The notes beneath the pieces are model-generated. The model was not told the DNA's origin. It ran no database searches and was given only the letters and a program-made list of their open reading frames with translations. The position numbers were made by a program, and so were the translations under genes. Shown one piece after another: positions 34,500 through 48,235 of a stretch of DNA of 64,000 nt. Each line of letters begins with the position of its first letter. Position 1 is the first letter of the stretch. Origin of the DNA: Leptobrachium leishanense (Eukaryota > Chordata > Amphibia > Anura > Megophryidae). The DNA lies in the NCBI GenBank assembly GCA_009667805.1, contig CM019063.1, positions 192,213,871 through 192,277,870 on the forward strand. The letters run 5' to 3'.

Positions 34500-34860
34500 A
34501 GGTGTGCCATTATGCCATTAAGGGCTGCATCTGCAGTGCACAGTCAAACTCACCTGCTCCGTGTTCCCCCGCCGTTGGCTCTGTCCTTCTTCTCTGTGTG
34601 CCGCACTTTTTCCCAGAGATCCCGAGGAGCCCTGAAAGCTGTCAGATCCTGGTAAGCAGTGAGAGCAGCCAGATTGTGGAGAGCCCTGAACAGCCATTAC
34701 CTGGGGAGCACTGAGAGCAGCCAGTTCATGGGGAGCCCTGAGAGAAGCCAGATGCTGGAGAGCACTGAACCTGAACCTACATAACCTGTGTATATCTGGC
34801 TCTGATACTAGCCAGTGCCTCACCAGCCACTCACCTCACTGCACGTCACTGGAACACACA
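34500..34860. repeat. degenerate 26-28 bp tandem repeat insert
   Basis: Phrases of the type GGGGAGC(A/C)CTGAGAG.AGCCAG recur at about 34677, 34702, 34728 and 34755. It lies in the fossil transposase between the HTH and the first catalytic box and has no coding meaning. Confidence 0.6.
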
Positions 34861-36779
34861 CCAAAAGAGTTCAGGAACAATGTCCTTTGGACAGATGAGA
34901 CCAAAGGGAAATGATTGGACATAATATATAGTGGCACATTTAGCAAAAAATTAAACGCAGCCTAATAGCACAAACACCTCACACCAGCTGTAACGCATGG
35001 TGGTGGATAGGTGATTATTTGTGCTTGTTGTGCAGCCACAGGACCTGGGCACCTTGTACTCATTGAATCGACCATGAACAGCAGTTCATGGTTCATTAAG
35101 CCAAGAAGAAAATCAGTTGCGTGTCAACAGCACCGTTAGAATTATGCAAGCATCCAGCAAATTTCTGGGAGATCTAAGATTATCACGGCTAGTTTGAATG
35201 TCCAGTGATCATATAATAAACACCAGTTGATGGGAGGGAAGAAGGAAACAATTAACATTAACAGTATACCAAAGTCTTATAGCGTCGATTGTGAGGCCAT
35301 CTGTCCGACACCTGAAGCTTAGCTGAAATTGGGTCTTGCAACAGGATAATGATCCCCTGGACAATGATCCCAAGTACACTAGGAAATTTTCAACAGAATG
35401 GCGGAAACTGAAAAGAATCAAGGTGATGCAGTGGCCCAGTCAAAGTCCAGACCGCAACCTGATTGAAATGGTGTGGTGGGATTTACGTGATCTGTGCATA
35501 AACAAATGCCTGCAAATCTCAGTGACCTGAAACAACGTTGTAAAGACGAGTGGGATGAAATTCCTCCACAACGATAGAAGAGACTGATGAATTAATCTTA
35601 TCCTGTGTTATTAAGTTATTGCTGCTAAAAGTGGTTCTACAAGATATTGAATCATTGTTTTTCTCACATGGCTCCTCTATTTTGCCTTTTATTTTTGTTA
35701 AATAAAGAGACTGTAATATGTTATGTGATGTTGTTCATCTGACGTATTCGCCTATAAAAGGACTAGACGATTTTTTTACATTATGTCATGACACGTAGAA
35801 CCATGGAATTCAAATAGGGTGTGCTCTCTTAGTCACATCAATGTGTATGTGTATATACTGTATATATATGTGTGTATATATGTATAATATATATACACTC
35901 ACCAGCCACTTTACTAGGTACATCTTGCTAATACCGGGTTGGACCCCATTTTGCCTTCAGAATCAGAACTGCCTTAATTCTTCGTGGCATAGATTCAAAC
36001 AAGGTGTTGGAAACATTCCTCAGAGATTTTGGTCCATATTGACATGATAGCATCACGCAGTTGCTGCAGATTTGTCGGCTGCACATCCATAATGTGAATC
36101 TCTCGTTCCACCACATCCCAAGGTTGCTCTATTTGATTGAGATCTGATGACTGTGGAGGCCATTGGAGTACAGTGATCTCGTTGTCATGTTCAAGAATCC
36201 AGTTTGAGAAGATTTGAGCTTTGTGACATGGTGCATTATCCTGCTGGAAGTAGCCAACAGAAGATGGGTACATTGTATTCATAAAGGGATGCACATGTTC
36301 AGCAACAATACTCAGGTAGGCTGTGATGTTTAAACAATGCTCAATTTGTACTAGGGGGCCCAATGTGTGCCAAGAAAATATCCCCCACACTATTACACCA
36401 ACACCAGCACCAGCCTGAACCTATACAAGGTAGGCTGGATCCATGCTTTCATGTTGTTTATGCCAAACTTTGACCCTACCATCTGAATGTCGCAGCTGAA
36501 ATTCAAAACTCATCAGACCAGGTGTTGTTTTCCAATCTCCTATTGTCCATTTTCGTGAGCATGTGCGAATTGCAGCCTTAGTTTCCTTTTCTTGGCTGAC
36601 AGGAGTGGCACCCGGTGTAGTCTGCTGCTGCTGTAGCCCATCTGCTTCAGGGTTGGACGTGTTGTGTGTTCAGAGATGGTATTCTGCATACCTTGGTCAG
36701 GGGCGGATCCAGAGACTAGTCTCGGGAGGGGCACTTACAGAAAATAAGGTGTTTTAGCAGAGAGCCCGACTCACGAGAA

Positions 36780-37010
36780 TTTACAGAGGGCCCGGCTCAC
36801 AGGAGCTTACAATCTAGAGGAGCAGAGGGTCCGGCTCACAGGAGCTTACAATCTAGAAGAGCAGAGGGCACCCAGGAGCTTACAATCTAGAAGAGCAGAG
36901 GGCACCCAGGAGCTTACAATCTAGAGGAGCAGAGGACACCCAGGAGCTTACAATCTAGAGGAGCAGAGGGCACCCCGGATTTTACAATCTAGAGGAGCAG
37001 AGAGCCCCCA
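36780..37010. repeat. about 36-bp tandem repeat
   Basis: Six units built on AGGAGCTTACAATCTAGAGG followed by AGCAGAGGGCACCC, with changes between units, directly before the minisatellite. Confidence 0.85.
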
Positions 37011-37016
37011 GCTCAC

Positions 37017-37680
37017 ACATGGATTTGCCCCCAGCTCATGGATTTGCCCAGCTCATGGATTTGCCCCCAGCTCATGGATTTGCCCAGCTCATGGATTTGC
37101 CCCCAGGTCATGGATTTGCCCAGCTCATGTATTTGCCCAGCTCATGGAATTTCCCCCAGCTCATGGATTTGCCCCCAGCTCATGGATTTGCCCCCAGGTC
37201 ATGGATTTGCCCCCAGGTCATGGATTTGCCCAGCTCATGGATTTGCCCCCAGCTCATGTATTTGCCCAGCTCATGGATTTGCCCCCAGCTCATGGATTTG
37301 CCCCCAGCTCATGGATTTGCCCAGCTCATGGATTTGCGCCCAGCTCATGGATTTGCCCCCAGGTCATGGATTTGCCCACCTCAAGTATTTGCCCAGCTCA
37401 TGGATTTGCCCCCAGCTCATGGATTTGCCCAGCTCATGGATTTGCCCCCAGCTCATGGATTTGCCCCCAGGTCATGGATTTGCCCAGCTCATGTATTTGC
37501 CCAGCTCATGGATTTGCCCCCAGCTCATGGATTTGCCCAGCTCATGGATTTGCCCCCAGCTCATGGATTTGCCCCCAGGTCATGGATTTGCCCCCAGGTC
37601 ATGGATTTGCCCCCAGCTCATGGATTTGCCCCCAGCTCATGGATTTGCCCCCAGCTTACACATGGATTTGCCCAGCTCTC
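37017..37680. repeat. 17-19 bp minisatellite, inverse orientation
   Basis: More than 30 units of CCCCCAGCTCATGGATTTG or the two-base-shorter CCCAGCTCATGGATTTG. Reverse complement: CAAATCCATGAGCTGGGGG, the same core as the arrays at 13614, 24712 and 27530. The 17/19 alternation has a higher-order pattern. Confidence 0.92.
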
Positions 37681-38463
37681 ACCTGGATATTGCTCCAGGC
37701 CTCCACTGCCCTCCAGCTCCAGCAGGGGACAGGGTTGACTCTGAGCCGGGGACCCGATGCCGGGCAGCGCGGGAGTGCCTGCCCGGTCCTGAAGAGTCCG
37801 TCCTGTTGAGTGATGCGGCTGCGTGGCGTGCGTGCGCAGGTCACGCGGTCCGGCCAGTCAGGTGGTACAGAGACTCAGTACCACCTGATTAGCCGGACCA
37901 CGTGACCGCCGGCGCCTGCACGCAGCCGCTTTACTCTTCAGGACCGGGCAGGCACTCCGGCGCTGCCCGGCATCGGGTCCCCGGCGCAAATCTCGGGGGG
38001 GGGGGCAATTGCCCCGTTGCCCCCCCCCCGGATCTCCGCCCCTGACCTTGGTTGCAACGAGTGGTTATTTGAGTTACTGTTGCCTTTCTATCGTCTCAAA
38101 CTAGTCTGCTCATTCTTCTCTGACATCACCAAGGCATTTTCGTCCACACAACTGTCGTTCACTGGATATTTTTTCTTTTTTCGGACCATTCTCTATAAAC
38201 CCTAGAGATGGTGGTGCGTCAAATTCCCAGTAGAACAGCAGTTTTTGAAATACTCAGACCAGCCAGTCTGGCACCAACAACCATGCCACGCTCACATTCA
38301 CTTATATCCCCATTCTGATGCAAGGTTTGAACTTCAGCAAGTCGTCTTCACCGCGTCTAGATGCATAAATGCATTGATTTGCTGCCATGTGATTGGCTGA
38401 TTAGAAATTTGTGTTAACAAGCAAATTGAACAGGTGTGCCTAATAAAGTGGCCGCTGCGTGTA

Positions 38464-39517
38464 TATTTGGTGTAGATAAAAATATCTGATAAATCATTTG
38501 TGATTTAACAAAGAAATCTATGATTGAACACCTGCATACAAGCTTTATAGTGTGTGGGACCAAAGGGAATTTAGTTTCCTCTGCCTAAATAATGGAGAAA
38601 CTGCATTCGTGCTCAACCAGAACACCCAGACTGTTATACAGTTGTTACCTTATTCTTATTAAACCCTGCCTCCTAGATGTTTCCTGTGTTATGGTTATTG
38701 AGGTTGTTTTGTTTTTTTTAGTTTTTTCTTTTGTTTTATCATTCTGCTGATCAGCTGAACAGTTTTGTATTTGTAGATGCTGTTACTTTTTCCCATTTTT
38801 TACTCTTTACAGACTTTCTGTTGATTGCGTTTTGTCATGCTTTTCTAAGTGCTGACACCCTGCTGATTTGTTTTGTTACACTGTTTTGTTTACAGACACT
38901 CTGCTGTTTATTTCTTTTAACCTCTTCACTTCCAAGATCGACTACACTCAATCTTGAAAGCACCTGCTGGTGCACCGATATCGGGTGTAGTCAATGTGGT
39001 GTAATTCTGGAGTAAAGCAAAGAAATTTCATTTCTCGCCAATGAAATATGTTTGTAGTTGGGCTCCAGAATGTGCCCCCAAAGGTTTAGCACTTCAGACA
39101 TGACAACCGAATTGGCAAAAATGTTTACATTTGTTTTTTTTCCCCTCCTGACTTAAAAAAGCAACCCAACCTGTATTAAACCCCTCCAGTTTTCTATTTT
39201 TTTGCAAAACAAATTGTCAACAACAGAGGGTGACCCCAACAATACCCCTCCTGACCTATGAAGCATCCCTGATGAGCCAAAGGCGAAAAAGTTGTTGGAC
39301 GCGCTTGTAATGCTTAATCTTAGACTACTGAAACATGATGTTATAGCATCCCTATTTGAGCTAGAAACTGGATAGTCTGGTCCATTCCAATTGTTGCTCA
39401 ATTTAGCATGAACAACAGACACTTGTTTATTTTATTTGTGTGTGTTAGAATAGTTTACAAGGAGTGCATAAGACCTGCAATCTGAACATTTGTTACTTCA
39501 CATGTTGCTCGGGGAGG

Positions 39518-39547
<30 letters not shown>
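38464..39547. other. 1.1 kb without recognisable genes
   Basis: No gene seen; T-rich stretches at 38700-38900 and a (TA)n run at 39518-39547 that is the gypsy target. A 94-codon open frame at 38731-39015 is T-rich and not recognised. Confidence 0.5.
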
Positions 39548-39550
<3 letters not shown>

Positions 39551-40043
39551 GGGGTACAGCTCAAATGAGGGGTACCCTTCCCAGGATAAAGGTAGTCCCA
39601 ATCGCAGGATTTCTTTACAATGTACAGCCCTCTGTACTTTTATTCAAGAGCTGCATACAGGTCAAGAAACAAAACAAAACAATACCCTTGCCTGTCCGGC
39701 ACTAACTAAACAATTAAGGTTTTCCCTCACTACCGTTTCAGACAACAAAGTGTATTCCAACCTTTCCTTTTTGCAGCCTGATCTCTGGTTCAGCTTGGCT
39801 CCCTCAGTAGCTGGTCTGAGTCCCAGGGTGGAGACCTGAATGAACCTCACTTCCTGCTTTTATTTCCCTCTAGCAGCACCCAATCAATCAATTAAGCCTC
39901 CCCAGGGAAAACTGCAAAACCCGGAGATTTGTGTGCCCCGAGCTGAACCCAAACTCCGGCCTGGAGTGCTAGTCCCAACAATATGACAAAACTCGAGGGG
40001 ACACACACCGTCCCTCAAACACCACTCCTCTCCTCTCGTCACA
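39548..40043 (-). repeat. 3' LTR of the gypsy element
   Basis: On the minus strand it starts TGTGACGAGAGG and ends GTACCCCACA. Very similar to 44422-44912; this copy has an extra GTCCGGCACTAAC-type stretch near 39700. Confidence 0.9.
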
Positions 40044-41897
40044 TATCCCCCCCCTCTGCTCCAGCCCCCGCGGCTGAGCAAACGCAACAATAGGGTCGGG
40101 GGCCCGTGACAGCGCATCCGCGTTAGCCTGCAACCTCCCAGCCCTGTGTTCCACCGTGAACCGAAAGGCTTGTAAGGCCAAGAACCATCTCGTAACGCGG
40201 GAGTTTCTTTCCTTACTATTACACATCCACTGCAACGGGCTGTGATCGGTGATGAGCCGGAACTGTCGGCCCAACAAGTAATACCTAAGAGCGTCCAGGG
40301 CCCATTTAATTGCTAAGCATTCCTTCTCAACGATCGCGTAGTTCTGCTCGTGCCTGTTGAGTTTCCTGCTTAGGTAGACCACCGGGTGTTCCTCCCCCTC
40401 CCGTACCTGGGATAAAACCGCCCCCAGACCCACGTTCGAAGCATCAGTCTGGACTACAAAGTCCCCTGAAAAATCAGGGGCCACCAGCACGGGTTGTGTG
40501 CATAACGCCCGCTTCAAGTCTTTGAAGGCACTATCAGCCTCAGGGCTCCATCGTACCAACCCCGACTTCGTACCCTTGGTCAGGTCGGTCAATGGGCAGG
40601 CCATGGTGGCAAAATTTGGGACAAAGCGGCGGTAGTAGCCGGTGATCCCTAGAAAGGCCCGAACTTGCTTTTTATTCTGGGGCTGGGGCCATTTTTGAAT
40701 AGCCTCCACCTTGTCGATTTGTGGCTTAACTAGCCCTCGTCCAATGACGTATCCCAAGTATTTGGCCTCTTCCGAGCCTATGGCACATTTCTTAGGGTTT
40801 GCCGTGAGACCTGCCTCCTTCAGTGAATCGACTACGGCCTGTAGTCGTACCAAGTGCGTCTGCCAGTCAGGACTATGGATCACCACATCGTCTAGATACG
40901 CGGCGGCATACCGTCGGTGTGCCTTTAATAGCCTATCCATTAACCTTTGGAATGAAGCAGGGGCCCCGTGTAAGCCAAAGGGCATTCGCGTATATTGGAA
41001 CGACCCATCCGGGGTGGAAAAGGCGGTCTTTTCTCTTGCCCGGTTTGTCAGGGGTATCTGCCAGTACCCCTTCGTCAAATCCAGGGTAGTTATGTATCGG
41101 GCCGTACCCAGTTGGTCGATAAGCTCATCCACTCGGGGCATAGGGTACGCATCAAATCTCGATACAGCGTTCAGTTTCCTAAAGTCATTGCAGAAACGGA
41201 TACTCCCATCTGGTTTTGGCACCAGCACTGGGGCTCGACCAGTCGCTATGGGACTCTTCAATTATACCCAAGGCTAACATTTTCCTAATTTCTGCCGAGA
41301 CGGCCTCCCGCCTGGCTTCTGGGATCCTATAGGGTTTAACATTTATGCGAACCCCGGGTTCAACCACTATGTCATGGTGAACCACCGTGGTTAGTCCTGG
41401 CATCTCTGAAAAGAAATCGGTGTTTCCCCTCAAAAATTCCTTCACCTCATTGCGTTGAGCCACCGACAATGTTTCGGTGATAGGAACCTCAGGTGTGGGG
41501 CGAACCATAGGGTTTGAAGTAGCTGGGGTGCTCAGCAGGGCCTCCTGGTCCTTCCACAGCTTCAGGAGATTTATATGGTAGATTTGTTCTGTTTTCCTTC
41601 TACCGGGTTGGAGGACTTTATAGTTTACTTCACTTTTTTTTTCGGCTATCTCATAAGGGCCTTGCCACTTTGCTAGGAATTTGCTCTCAGCCGTTGGGAC
41701 CAACACTAAGACCTTATCCCCGGGGTTGAAACTACGCATTTTCGCCCCCGATTATACACCCTCCTCTGGGCTTCCTGGGCTTGCTCCATATGTTCCCTCA
41801 CCAGGGGCATAACGGCGGCAATCCTGTCCTGCATCATGGACACATGTTCAATGACAGTCTTAAAAGGGGTGGTCTGACCCCCACGTCTCCTTGGCAA
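39969..41897 (-). pseudogene. integrase C-terminus, RT and RNase H of the gypsy element
   Basis: 41897-41706 continues the integrase. 41739-41185 holds its C-terminal GPY/F region (KWQGPYEI, about residue 25) followed directly by the RT N-terminus (PYRIPEARREAV). 41261-39969 (430 residues) holds the RT palm (YLDD at 122-125) and RNase H (Asp273, Glu314, Asp339), ending inside the LTR. Frame changes are needed near 41880, 41735 and 41250. The direct junction of the GPY/F region to RT fixes the unusual gene order within continuous sequence. Confidence 0.9.
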
Positions 41898-44280
41898 TAT
41901 CTAGGAGTCCTCTGGGATGCCTGCCATATACGAGCTCAAAGGGGGAGTAGCCCGTAGAGGCCTGGGGCACCTCTCGGATGGCAAACATGAGATACGGGAG
42001 TAAGAAGTCCCAGTTCCTCCCATCTTTGACCACAACTTTTTTTAACATATTTTTTAGGGTTTTATTGAACCTCTCCACTAGCCCGTCGGTTTGGGGGTGG
42101 TATACAGATGTGCGCAGATGGGAGATTTTAAACAACCTACACAACTCCTTGGTCACCTTCGACATAAAAGGGGTACCCTGGTCCGTTAGTATCTCTTTCG
42201 GAATGCCTACCCGGCTAAACACTTGGACCAGTTCTTTGGCTATGGTTTTGGCCGAGGTGTTGCGTAGTGGAATCGCTTCCGGATATCGCGTGGCATAATC
42301 CATTATCACGAGGATATATTGGTGACCCCGGGCAGACTTCACCAGCGGACCCACCAGGTCCATGCCAACCCTCTCAAAGGGAACCTCTATGATAGGCAAC
42401 GGCACCAGCGGGCTATGAAAATGGGGCGCGGGCGCGGATTGTTGACACTCCGGGCAGGACTCACAATAATTCCTTATATCTGCATGCAGACCCGGCCAGA
42501 AGAACCTCCGGCATATTCTTTCTTTGGTCTTTTCTACCCCTAGGTGTCCCCCCAGTACGTGCCCATGAGCAAGATCTAGCACCAACTTGCGGTATGGTTG
42601 AGGCACCAGTAGCTGTTCCACCACATCCTCCCCTTGTCTCATGACCTGGTACAACAAGTCTTTCCTTTGTGCCATGTGTGGAAAAGCTAGCCTCATATCT
42701 GGGTCAACGGGTTTATCGTCTATAACCTTTATATTCTCCCGGGCTCTGGCCAAGGTGGGGTCCTTCACCTGTTCGCTAAGAAAATCGTCCCTTCTGACTT
42801 CTAAATCAGGCACGTCAACCGATCCGTTCACCCCCCCAGGGCCCGGTTCTTCTTCCTGCTCCCCAGCCATGACAGAGAAAGGAAAAGGTACACTATCCCC
42901 CTTTGGGATCCCCACAATGCCCTCTTCCGTATCCGGTTCAAACGGTTCGGGGTTAAGATTCGTGACAGGGTCCACACTATCTATTCGGAGGTTTTTCTCT
43001 TCCCATAAACTCCAAAACCGTGGAAAGTTCCTCCCGACTAACACCTCATATGGCAGGGAAGGTACCACCCCCACAGACTGTGTCACAATCCCCCAGGACG
43101 TACCAATGTCTACCATGGCTGTCTGGTAGTCGCGGGTATCCCCATGGACACAGACCACACCTATGGTACTCGGGTGATACTTGATGGGGTCAACAAACTC
43201 GGGTCGGACTAAGGTCACTACGCTCCCCGAATATAACAGGGCGGTAACCGCCTTCCCATCTACGGACATCTTACACATCTGTCTCTCAATATGCTCCTTG
43301 TGTGCAGCAGTGCATGTGAATTGAGCAAAGAAGGATAGGCGTTTCGACCTCCCGGCATTATCACATTGCATTGGTTCGTCCATAACCGGGCAGTGAGCAG
43401 CAACGTGTCCCATTTCACGACAGCGAAAACACTTTACGGTGTCGAGTCCCGAGGGTGTCCTCAAGAACTTTCCTGACCGATTCGGCCCGATCTTCAGACC
43501 CCAGCCTGGGGTTTCTTCCTCCCGACTAAAGGTCTTCTTAGACTCTCCCATGTTCTTAGGGCCGCCGACGAACTTGCCAAGTCTTTTAGGCATACCGCCT
43601 TGTGGTGCCGTGGAATGTTCCAGTGCTGAGTTACTTTGTAAGTTTGTGGCCGTGGTGTACCGCTCCACCATGTCTACAAGCTGGGTGGCAGTTTTTGGGT
43701 TCCCGTAGCCGACCCATTTCCTCAGGGGGCCCGGAAGCGCCCGCAAATACTGGTCCATCACTACTTGTTCTACGATCTCCGGTGGGGTCAAGGTCTCTGG
43801 CTGTAGCCACTTTCTGGTAAGGTGTACGAGGTCAAACATCTGTGACCTCGGAGCTTTTTCCGCTACATAGCGCCACTGGTGCACGCGCTGGGCGTGAACA
43901 GCCGTCGTTACTCCCAGTCTTGCTAGGATCTCCGCTTTCAGGGTGTCGTATTTCCGGGCCGCTTCTGGCTCCAGATCGAAGTAGGCCTTCTGAGGTTCCC
44001 CCGTTAGAAACGGTGCCAGTAAACCGGCCCACTCCTCCTTCGGCCAGCCTTCTCGTTCGGCGGTTCTTTAGAAAGTAGTGAGGTAGGCCTCCACGTCATC
44101 CGTCATAGTCATCTTCTGAAGGAACTGGTTGGCACTCTTTACTTTGGGCACCACCGGCTCGGAGACCGCACGGTTTTGTCTTAGTTCCATGAGGCCCTTG
44201 GCCAACTCCTGGAGTACCTCCCGGTCTTCCCGCTGGTTCGCTCTGTCTGTTTGTGGGGCGGCTTGCTGAACCTCCAGCAT
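41860..44280 (-). pseudogene. gag-protease-integrase part of the gypsy element
   Basis: 44280-44068 and 43884-41860 are in one frame, separated by a TAA at about 44068, so the polyprotein is interrupted. In the 674-residue piece: a gag C-terminal region of SCAN/retrotransposon type (about 40-80), a zinc knuckle C-x2-C-x4-H-x4-C (Cys152-Cys165), a protease-like segment at ALLYSGS (about 215-221) where the expected catalytic Asp is Tyr218, then integrase with an HHCC zinc domain (about 440-480) and catalytic Asp509, Asp568 and Glu604 (35 residues between the last two). The frame ends at 41860, where the text continues in another frame. Confidence 0.9.
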
Positions 44281-44421
44281 CTGGCGGAGGAGATCCCGGT
44301 CAGCCTACATCTGTCGGTTGGTCTCCTGTTGGGCCGCTGTGGCCTGCACCAGGGCTTTCACTACGTCGTCCATATCGTCACTTGTCATGTACCCTGGGCG
44401 TTGCCCGCATTCTCCACCATA

Positions 44422-44912
44422 TGTGGGGTACAGCTCAAATGGGGGGTACCCTTCCCAGGATAAAGGTAGTCCCAATCGCAGGATTTCTTTACAATGTACA
44501 GCCCTCTGTACTTTTATTCAAGAGCTGCATACAGGTCAAGAAACAAAACAAAACAAAACAATACCCTTGCCTAACTAAACAGTTAAGGTTTTCCCTCACT
44601 ACCGTTTCAGACAACAAAGTGTATTCCAACCTTTCCTTTTTGCAGCCTGATCTCTGGTTCAGCTTGGCTCCCTCAGTAGCTGGTCTGAGTCCCAGGGTGG
44701 AGACCTGAATGAACCTCACTTCCTGCTTTTATTTCCCTCTAGCAGCACCCAATCAATCAATTAAGCCTCCCCAGGGAAAACTGCAAAACCCGGAGATTTG
44801 TGTGCCCCGAGCTGAACCAAAACTCCGGCCTGGAGTGCTAGTCCCAACAATATGACAAAACTCGAGGGGACACATACCGTCCCTCAAACACCACTCCTCT
44901 CCTCTCGTCACA
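44422..44912 (-). repeat. 5' LTR of the gypsy element
   Basis: Same ends as the 3' LTR. Few differences from it are visible, mostly a short AACAAAACAAAAC length change and a short deletion, so the insertion is young relative to the hAT and Tc1 relics. Confidence 0.9.
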
Positions 44913-44994
44913 ATATATAAGATTAACCAACAATAATATATGGTTTTCCTTAAACGGCGTGTGCAAATCGTAACAAACCATCTACAGTTGTGTT

Positions 44995-46601
<1,607 letters not shown>

Positions 46602-46603
46602 TA

Positions 46604-47511
46604 TTTAGCATAGTAATTACCAATTATAGTATTAATTTGGGAGATGAGTAGGTGGTACTGTTGGCTGGTTTAGTAATAAATATACAGGAATGGATAGGTT
46701 TTTATTGCACTAGTTTCTGTGAGATTGTTTCATTTTTTTGTGTTTTGTTCAAATCTTACTCATTATTCTATTTTAGGTTTTATTATTTTAAATAATATTA
46801 GTTAAGTTTTATACTAATGTCACCCCAATCCATCCTTTTTAAAGGCTATTGTGTAAAAGAATCTCTTGTTCTTCTGCCTTTATGAGCTTTTCATCACCTG
46901 CCTCCTCTTGAGCAAGAAGCCATGGAAAGGTCGTTTTTAACAAAACTGTAATCTCTCTAATCTCACTATATATATTTTTTCTCTGTGAAATACACATAAT
47001 TATTATAGCTTTTATTATTGTTGGAGGTTTAGTTTTTTTTTTCCATTTCTAAGCCACAATTCCGGGTAATATTACAAAAGTGCCATGTGCATAGTTATTC
47101 TGGAACCCCAGGGTCATATGCAAGATGTGAATGTCAATGGCAGGATATGATTGAAGTCAGATTTCTTAACTATTACTCTTTTGAAAGCACACAAAGTCAT
47201 TTATATTTTCTTCACTTTATTGGGAAAGTAACAGCAAATAAAAGGTGTCTTGTGGATAGAGAGAGCTTCTCTGGTATGGGAGGAAGGGTATAGAGACAGA
47301 TTCTCCTTTTGAAGTGTGCTTTGTTATGGCAGGAAGGGGGTAGAGAGGACTTCTCTGGTGTGGCTCCTAGGGGACCCCAGGCCTCTTTAGCCTCTGACGT
47401 ATCCCTGGTAGTCCTGGGACTTCTGTCAGGCACAGACCACGTACTGCTCCCTAGTGCTAGCTGACTCTGAATGTGAATCAAAGCATGCCAGTGCTCAGAG
47501 ATGGAGATTAT
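46604..47511. other. spacer, no gene seen
   Basis: 0.9 kb of AT-rich flank. A segment near 47240-47460 repeats a GAGAG.(G/A)CTTCTCTGGT.TGG phrase but was not recognised. Confidence 0.5.
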
Positions 47512-48235
47512 GGGCACTATTACAAAGTTGGTGCTATCTTAACCAGAACTGTTGTAAATTTAACAACTCCATAGACTGTGGGCCCTATTACAATCTTAAC
47601 ACTCTCGTAGGTGATACTAGCTGTCATGGAGCTGATGTAACGCTCCATGCTTCGAACCCCAAGAGACTTTATGTTCATTTATATTGTGTGTTTTTAAATA
47701 TATTTTACATCGTTTGGTTTTAGTTTAATTTAGTTTAGTGTAAAATGGCGTAGCTTTGGTTTTAAAAATATTTATATTCCTGTAGGTAAATGTGTTTTTG
47801 TGTAAAACAGTAAACAAGCTTTACTGCTGTGTAATTTATGCACCAGGGCTTTTTCCATTATCTAGCTGCATGTTTAATTCAAGGGATCTCTGATAGTGTG
47901 TGTTTAATCTGATGTGTTAGAACAATGGATATACAAATGTTGTGTGAGCTGAAAGGCTAGAGAATGTAAAGAATGTTTATTGTAAATAACTGACCTAATG
48001 TAATTAGTATGGGTATGCAAATTATGACTGTTGGACTTCAGCATAAATGGTGGTTGTTCATTAAAAAGTCAGAGAACTCTCAGAGCCCAGAGAGAGAGGA
48101 TCCTGTTTTAAAGCATACAGCCGCGCCTGGTGTCTTTATTACAAACTACGCTACACTCCACACTCACCCTCAGAAGGCAGAGAGCGGCCTTCTGGAGATT
48201 CCTAACGGCTCCAGGGCAGAGGAACAGAATGCAGA

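Larger units (their letters stand above)
33780..35850 (+). pseudogene. fossil Tc1 transposase and element
   Basis: Plus-strand Tc1 relic. From about 33905 a helix-turn-helix region can be read (HVREAIVAANQSGTCYKAIS, then VHHFTVRKIIHK, with an internal stop). LWTDET, the first catalytic box, is near 34880, QQDND near 35339 (locally duplicated as LDNDPK) and the Glu box [15 protein letters not shown] near 35450. The ends are not clean. A SINE (34091-34299) and a tandem-repeat insert (about 34500-34860) interrupt it. It is older and more decayed than the other Tc1 copies here. Confidence 0.8.
36698..38044. mobile_element. hAT-like element, 1.35 kb, rich in tandem repeats
   Basis: Ends CAGGGGCGGATCCAGAGAC and GGATCTCCGCCCCTG, flanked by a perfect 8-bp duplication ACCTTGGT (36690-36697, 38045-38052). 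It contains two tandem arrays and a GC-rich foldback (37746-37866 against 37874-37984). No transposase. Long overlapping open frames inside (up to 284 codons) are artefacts of the repeat. Confidence 0.9.
35995..38430 (-). pseudogene. Tc1 transposase, interrupted
   Basis: The C-terminal part is open at 36390-35995 (131 residues): second catalytic Asp in YFQQDNAPCHKA and Glu box in SSDLNQIEQPWDVVE. The middle part lies at about 36697-36400 (STTRPTLKQMGYSSSRLHRV-type text with a shifted frame). The N-terminal helix-turn-helix region is beyond the hAT insert at 38045-38430. The insert alone kills the gene. This family is widespread in frogs and fish. Confidence 0.83.
35896..38461 (-). mobile_element. 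Tc1 element split by a hAT-like insert
   Basis: Ends CACTCACCAGCCACTTTACT and its inverse near 38446-38461, each next to TA. The minus-strand transposase is divided by the insert at 36698-38044. The left flank is a TG/TA microsatellite (35840-35895). Confidence 0.88.
39548..44912 (-). mobile_element. Ty3/gypsy retrotransposon with integrase before RT (Gmr1-like)
   Basis: Two nearly identical LTRs (39548-40043 and 44422-44912) bound a minus-strand internal region. A purine-rich tract (GGAGCAGAGGGGGGGG) abuts the 3' LTR; the sequence just inside the 5' LTR, TGGTGGAGAATGCGGGC, is the likely tRNA primer site. The flanks share ATAT in a TA repeat. Domain order is gag, zinc knuckle, protease, integrase, RT, RNase H. 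The sequences are gypsy-type but the order is copia-type, as described for Gmr1 elements of fish and amphibians. Several frame breaks make it inactive. Confidence 0.92.

Noticed and set aside
37017..37680. CRISPR array
   Set aside because: The units are directly adjacent with no unique spacers, and the sequence is eukaryotic; it is a minisatellite. The same applies to 13614, 24712, 27530 and 52490.
37019..37892. Overlapping open frames of 221-284 codons with MDLPPAHGFAQL-type repeats in all three plus frames
   Set aside because: They are produced by the 17/19-bp minisatellite, which lacks stops in every frame; simultaneous openness of three frames is typical of low-complexity repeats and not of a gene.
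40711..41277. 188-codon plus-strand frame
   Set aside because: Antisense of the gypsy reverse transcriptase palm domain.
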